64,000 bases of DNA, taken from JANQFM01 sp035471925 (GTDB lineage: Bacteria; Acidobacteriota; UBA6911; RPQK01; DATIPO01). Below the pieces are notes generated by a model, which saw only the letters and a program-made list of their open reading frames with translations, ran no database searches and was not told the origin of the DNA. Positions within the stretch are counted from its first letter, which is position 1. Each line of letters opens with the position of its first letter. The position numbers and the translations under genes were made by a program. The stretch lies in NCBI GenBank assembly GCA_035471925.1, contig DATIPO010000147.1:22932-86931 (forward strand). Reading direction: 5' to 3'. This document shows, piece by piece, positions 60,746 through 64,000 of the stretch.

Positions 60746-61753
60746 TCAGCCCAGGGCCTCCTTGAGCATGGCCTCCAACCGGGGCCAGGACGATTCCTGA
60801 AAAAGGTTGAGGGCGGGCAGTGCAGTGAGCTTTTCGATTAGGCGGATGCCGGCTTCGGTGTTTGTGGAGATTCCGGTCACCAGATCGGGTTTGAGCTTGA
60901 AGCCTTTCATCACGCCCACTACGGCGTAGGGATCGGAGGCTGCCAGGATGGTGAAGGCCACCCGGCTGCGCACCCGTTCGAAGGCGGCCGCTCCGTTGTA
61001 GGGCTCCAGGGGAGAGGCTCCGGCCTCAATGACGGCCACGTCGTCGCCGGCGTTTTCGATGCGGGTCAGCAATTGGTCGAGGGCCTGACGGTAGTGCTGG
61101 CGCTCGCAGATGGTGGAGGGCAGTCCCACGTCCACGAAGTCGAAAATGTGGGACGCTCCGGCATCACCTACGCTGAGGACGTCCTGATAGCGTCCTGCGC
61201 CGGTGATCTTGGCGGCGCTGACCGAATGGCCCATCTTGATCAATTGGCGGGTGACGATGCGGGCTGAAGCCGTCTTTCCCGCCGACATGGAGGTTCCGAT
61301 CAGCAGGATGACGGGCCGGGTGAGGCGCTTCGGCTCCAGGCTGCGGACGCAGTCGCTCATGCGCCGTTTGCGGCCCTCGACCAGGACGTGTCCTTGGTAG
61401 ACCAGCGAGAGGAGCGAGGGAATGAAGGGAGAGCGGGACGTGCAGCGTCCGAAGATGGCGGCTCCGGTCAGGGCTTGCATGACGAAGTCGCCGCTGATCG
61501 CTTTCCAGTCTCCAACGGCCTCCAAAGTCGCGTAGCGGCGCCCGAAAGCGCCCACTACCAAGTCGCCGCGGGCCACGCCGGTCACCCGTCCATCGGCCAG
61601 TTCCACGCGGCTTAGGTCGCTGGGCTCGGAGACCACCTTGCCCACCACGTAGTCTCCCGTCTCCCATTGCTCGCGTCCGATGGGACGAACCTGAAACTCG
61701 CCGCTGGACAGGTCGGAAATGCGCGTCAGGGAGGAGAAAAGGTACTTGCTCAT
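60746..61753 (-). CDS. P-loop NTPase-like protein, DUF1611/MobB-like
   Basis: 335 residues. An N-terminal beta-rich domain (about 1-130) precedes a P-loop GTSMSAGKTASA (about 153-164), followed by KITGAGRYQDVLSVGDAGASHIFDFVDVG and a late VIEAGASPLEPYNGAA. The nucleotide-binding half resembles DUF1611 C-terminal and MobB-like domains. The N-terminal half is not the usual DUF1611 one. It is last in a run with M20 peptidase and flavin-reductase genes (39-base gap), suggesting modification or processing of an amino-acid-like compound. The exact role is unknown. Confidence 0.65.
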   Translation of the reverse strand: MSKYLFSSLTRISDLSSGEFQVRPIGREQWETGDYVVGKVVSEPSDLSRVELADGRVTGVARGDLVVGAFGRRYATLEAVGDWKAISGDFVMQALTGAAIFGRCTSRSPFIPSLLSLVYQGHVLVEGRKRRMSDCVRSLEPKRLTRPVILLIGTSMSAGKTASARIVTRQLIKMGHSVSAAKITGAGRYQDVLSVGDAGASHIFDFVDVGLPSTICERQHYRQALDQLLTRIENAGDDVAVIEAGASPLEPYNGAAAFERVRSRVAFTILAASDPYAVVGVMKGFKLKPDLVTGISTNTEAGIRLIEKLTALPALNLFQESSWPRLEAMLKEALG

Positions 61754-61792
61754 GATGTTGTCTCGCTCTGCCTGCCCGTCGCCCCGTGCGGC

Positions 61793-63061
61793 TCAGGAGC
61801 CGGGAGAGGCCTGGCCTCGCGGCTGCCGCTGCCGCCCGTCGCGGACCTTGAGGCGCTGAGCTTCTTCCCGGTCCCGCCTCTTTCCCTCGCCCCGCTCCGG
61901 AGGGGCCATCAGAAGCAGGGCCAGAAGGGCGCCCCGTTGGGCCAGACTTTCGATGTGCAGGAACTCGTGGGAGGCGTGTGCTCCGCCGCCCACGGCGCCC
62001 AATCCGTCCAAGGTGGCGGCGAAGAGGCTGGTGGTGTTTCCGTCCGAGGCACCTCCGGCAGAGCCTTCCCGCAGGTCCAGTCCCAATTGGCGGCCCAGCC
62101 GGCGGGCTGTTTTCCAAAGCCGGCGGTTGCGGGGGGTGGGCTCCAGCGGGGGACGTCCCACCGACCCGTCCACCAGCAGGTGGACGCCGGGGGTGTGGGG
62201 CTCTAAAGCGTAAATGGCCTGCTCGATTTCGCGGGCGTCCTCCATGCTGGGGACGCGGACGTCGACCACGGCTTTGCTCTCGGGCGCCACCACGTTGGGA
62301 CGCAGACCTCCGTCGATGGTGCCCACGTTGACGGTCACGCCGCGGGCGGGGTCGTTGAGCTGGAAGAGCTTCTGGATGACGTAGGACAGCTCCAGAATAG
62401 CGCTGGCACCGGACTCGGGCTCCAGTCCGGCGTGGGCGGCCCGTCCCCGCACGCTGATGGTGAACTGGCCGATGCCCTTGCGGGCCGTCTTGATGAGTCC
62501 TTCGCGGCCCAGGGAGGGTTCCAGCACGAAGACCCGGCAGACCCGGGGAGCCAGGCGGCGGATCCACACTTCGGACTCGTGGGAACCGGTTTCCTCGTCG
62601 GAGTTGAGGAAGACCAAGGGCGTCACCGCCGGGCGCAGCTCCAGGTGGTGCAGGCAGCGCAGGGCGAAGATGATCTGGGTCAGCCCTCCCTTCATGTCGT
62701 AGACGCCCGGTCCGCTCAGGTTGCCGTCCTCGATGACCACCGGCATCTCCCTCAAAGTGCCCAGGGGCCAGACGGTGTCGGTATGTCCCAGCAGCATCTG
62801 GCAAGGGCGGCCCCGCTTTCGCGCATCAGGACGGGCGTAGAGGTGTCCGCCGCTCTCGCGTCCTGGAATGATGCGCACCTGATAGCCGATCCTGCTCAGA
62901 GATTCACCCAAAGCCTCCTGGACCCGCTTCTGGGTGTCGGGATGGTTGGAGGGCGACTCCAAGAGGGCCAGTTTCTTGACATAGTCGGCCATCTCGTCGA
63001 GGCGGCTTTGGAAATAGTCTTTCACTCGCGGGGCGAGGTCGGCTGTGGCGGCACGCTTCAC
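61793..63061 (-). CDS. M20-family metallopeptidase (glutamate carboxypeptidase-like)
   Basis: 422 residues. Zinc ligands are in LLGHTDTVWPLG (H, D), GPGVYDMKGG (D), NSDEETGSHES (E-E) and the C-terminal HASHEFLHIES (H). The dimerisation domain holds RGRAAHAGLEPESGASA. Members remove C-terminal glutamate or cut dipeptides and acylamino acids. An Arg-rich tail (about 395-422) is unusual. It starts three bases after the flavin-reductase gene and is surely cotranscribed. Confidence 0.92.
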   Translation of the reverse strand: MKRAATADLAPRVKDYFQSRLDEMADYVKKLALLESPSNHPDTQKRVQEALGESLSRIGYQVRIIPGRESGGHLYARPDARKRGRPCQMLLGHTDTVWPLGTLREMPVVIEDGNLSGPGVYDMKGGLTQIIFALRCLHHLELRPAVTPLVFLNSDEETGSHESEVWIRRLAPRVCRVFVLEPSLGREGLIKTARKGIGQFTISVRGRAAHAGLEPESGASAILELSYVIQKLFQLNDPARGVTVNVGTIDGGLRPNVVAPESKAVVDVRVPSMEDAREIEQAIYALEPHTPGVHLLVDGSVGRPPLEPTPRNRRLWKTARRLGRQLGLDLREGSAGGASDGNTTSLFAATLDGLGAVGGGAHASHEFLHIESLAQRGALLALLLMAPPERGEGKRRDREEAQRLKVRDGRQRQPRGQASPGS

Positions 63062-63064
63062 GGT

Positions 63065-63730
63065 CTACCTCTGAAAGTCTTCGGGAAAAGGGAAGGCGTG
63101 GCTATGCTCGATGACGGCGAACCGTCCGGGATGCAAGTAGGCCAGCAGGGACATGTCGAAAATGAGTTGGCCGTCGTCTTCTCCGGCCCGCCGCAAAGCG
63201 TCCTCGCGGGCCGAGGCGGCCAGGATGCGTCCGGCGATGATGCTGTTGTCGCCGAAACCGTCGATGATTTGTTCCAAGCGGCATTCCAGGCACAGCGTTG
63301 CGTCCTCGACCAGTACTCCCTCCACCTCGCGGGCTTGCACCATGGGCAGGGCCTTGAGGGAGGGCTTGGCGCAGTCGCTCTCGCGTGGTCCGGCCGCCAG
63401 GCTGGTCAGCAGGATCTGGCTGGGGCGGGGAAAGCTGACCGTGAAGGCTTGTTCGCGCCGGATGTTCTGATAAGTACTGTGGCGGGGCGTGCACACGAAG
63501 CCGAAGTGGTTGCCCCATCCCAGGGGAAAGGCCATGTGCTTGGGCGCCAGGTTGAAGCTGCCGTCCTCTTCGCGCGTCCCCACCAGGACCAGGGGCGCGA
63601 CGGTAAAAACCCTCTCCCAGATCGATTGAGAAACGTCCAGCGGGATATGGGGCGACTTTTCGGCGGCTTTGTCTGGTGCAGGGGCGTCGGCGGCCGACTG
63701 GGTCGGCCTCGCATTGTCCTCGTCGTTCAT
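63065..63730 (-). CDS. flavin reductase-like (flavoredoxin-type) protein
   Basis: 221 residues. A charged, Ala/Pro-rich N-terminus (about 1-30) is followed by the FMN-binding split-barrel: VAPLVLVGTREEDGSFNLAPKHMAFPLG, FGFVCTPRHSTYQNI and AFTVSFPRPSQI. The family binds FMN and reduces it or uses it as cofactor. It is first in the operon with M20 and P-loop genes and divergent from the ATP-grasp gene. TAAACT lies 9 bases before the ATG, together with AAGGA. Confidence 0.85.
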   Translation of the reverse strand: MNDEDNARPTQSAADAPAPDKAAEKSPHIPLDVSQSIWERVFTVAPLVLVGTREEDGSFNLAPKHMAFPLGWGNHFGFVCTPRHSTYQNIRREQAFTVSFPRPSQILLTSLAAGPRESDCAKPSLKALPMVQAREVEGVLVEDATLCLECRLEQIIDGFGDNSIIAGRILAASAREDALRRAGEDDGQLIFDMSLLAYLHPGRFAVIEHSHAFPFPEDFQR

Positions 63731-63739
63731 TTGTCCTTC

Positions 63740-63745
63740 AGTTTA
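63740..63745 (-). promoter_or_regulatory. -10-like element of the flavin-reductase gene
   Basis: TAAACT on the minus strand ends nine bases before the ATG. It is a weaker match than the other leaderless candidates, and AAGGA follows. Confidence 0.3.
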
Positions 63746-63879
63746 ACGCGAAGCGCGGGCCAGGCGAAGTCTACCGCCTTGATAGGCGGCGGCGGCGGTG
63801 TTGGAGAGCCGGGCCGGGCAGCGCTCCGGCGGCCTTGATATGATCCTCAAGCGTCTCGACCGAGGCGCAGGGAGACGAG

Positions 63880-64000
63880 ATGGCCAACGTTATTTTTGTA
63901 GCCCCTTTTTTCCTGGAGACGACCCTGCGTTTCATCAACGGAGCGGCTGACTTGCCCGAGGTGCGGCTGGGGGTGATCAGCCAGGATCCGGCTGAAAAGA
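63880..64000 (+). CDS. ATP-grasp-like protein (partial, N-terminus only)
   Basis: Only the first 40 codons fit before the window ends. MANVIFVAPFFLETTLRFINGAA... followed by VRLGVISQDP resembles the first Rossmann-like strand-helix unit of ATP-grasp ligases of the carbamoyl-phosphate synthase type, but no catalytic motif is in view. GGGAG precedes the ATG and TATGAT (63839-63844) could be its -10. It faces away from the M20 operon, and an amino-acid ligase beside an amino-acid hydrolase would fit. Confidence 0.5.
   Translation, partial: MANVIFVAPFFLETTLRFINGAADLPEVRLGVISQDPAEK

Overview
The window is GC-rich, densely coded chromosomal DNA from a diderm bacterium, most likely a member of Acidobacteriota. 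The best evidence is three very large MacB/FtsX-type permeases with no ATPase gene beside them (the 'ADOP' type typical of that phylum). There is also an lpxA gene for lipid A, a Gly/Ala-rich two-component linker, and an outer-membrane beta-barrel protein with an N-terminal carboxypeptidase-regulatory-like domain. I see no tRNA, rRNA, CRISPR array, insertion sequence or phage gene.

Layout. 1-3661: the 5' part of an NtrC-type regulator, cut by the window edge, and a large membrane histidine kinase. 3996-9786 (minus): a beta-barrel protein, then a yyaL-like / ubiA-like / membrane-protein run. 9904-13515 (plus): cell-wall amidase, GerMN protein, RNase PH and RdgB, tightly packed. 13604-19271: ADOP permease, thioredoxin-fold lipoprotein, YtxH protein, PhoD-like phosphatase and Trm112-like protein. 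19397-22196 (plus): hemB, a GAF-PP2C phosphatase and a MOSC protein. 22349-25569 (minus): a four-gene LiaI/LiaF/LytS/LytTR envelope-sensing operon. 25741-34012: S9 peptidase, thiI, HtrA protease, SDR, lpxA and GNAT. 34013-41083 (plus): penicillin-acylase-like lipoprotein, coiled-coil lipoprotein, an intergenic tandem repeat and a second ADOP permease. 41101-47708: a GMC oxidoreductase with its small subunit, an ADOP permease fused to an XRE-type DNA-binding domain, and a triple-parvulin lipoprotein. 47779-50868: hybrid kinase and an atypical LuxR regulator. 50860-59450 (minus): a copper locus. 59913-64000: DUF2911 protein, then a P-loop protein / M20 peptidase / flavin reductase operon divergent from an ATP-grasp gene cut by the right edge.

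The most striking system is the copper locus. It encodes a 1747-residue secreted multicopper oxidase made of three tandem two-cupredoxin modules, followed by a beta-propeller protein and two SCO1-type copper chaperones. The four copper motifs occur in the permuted order C-D-A-B, which places the predicted trinuclear centre between domains 2 and 3. A perfect 28-bp palindrome with a U-rich tail lies between the oxidase and the downstream genes.

Two other signals stand out. One permease carries an in-frame helix-turn-helix domain and has a tandem 10-bp repeat upstream that looks like an operator. At least eight genes, plus one weaker case, have a -10 hexamer only 6-10 bases before the start codon, which suggests widespread leaderless or near-leaderless transcription. 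All functional calls come from reading the sequence; no database search was run.
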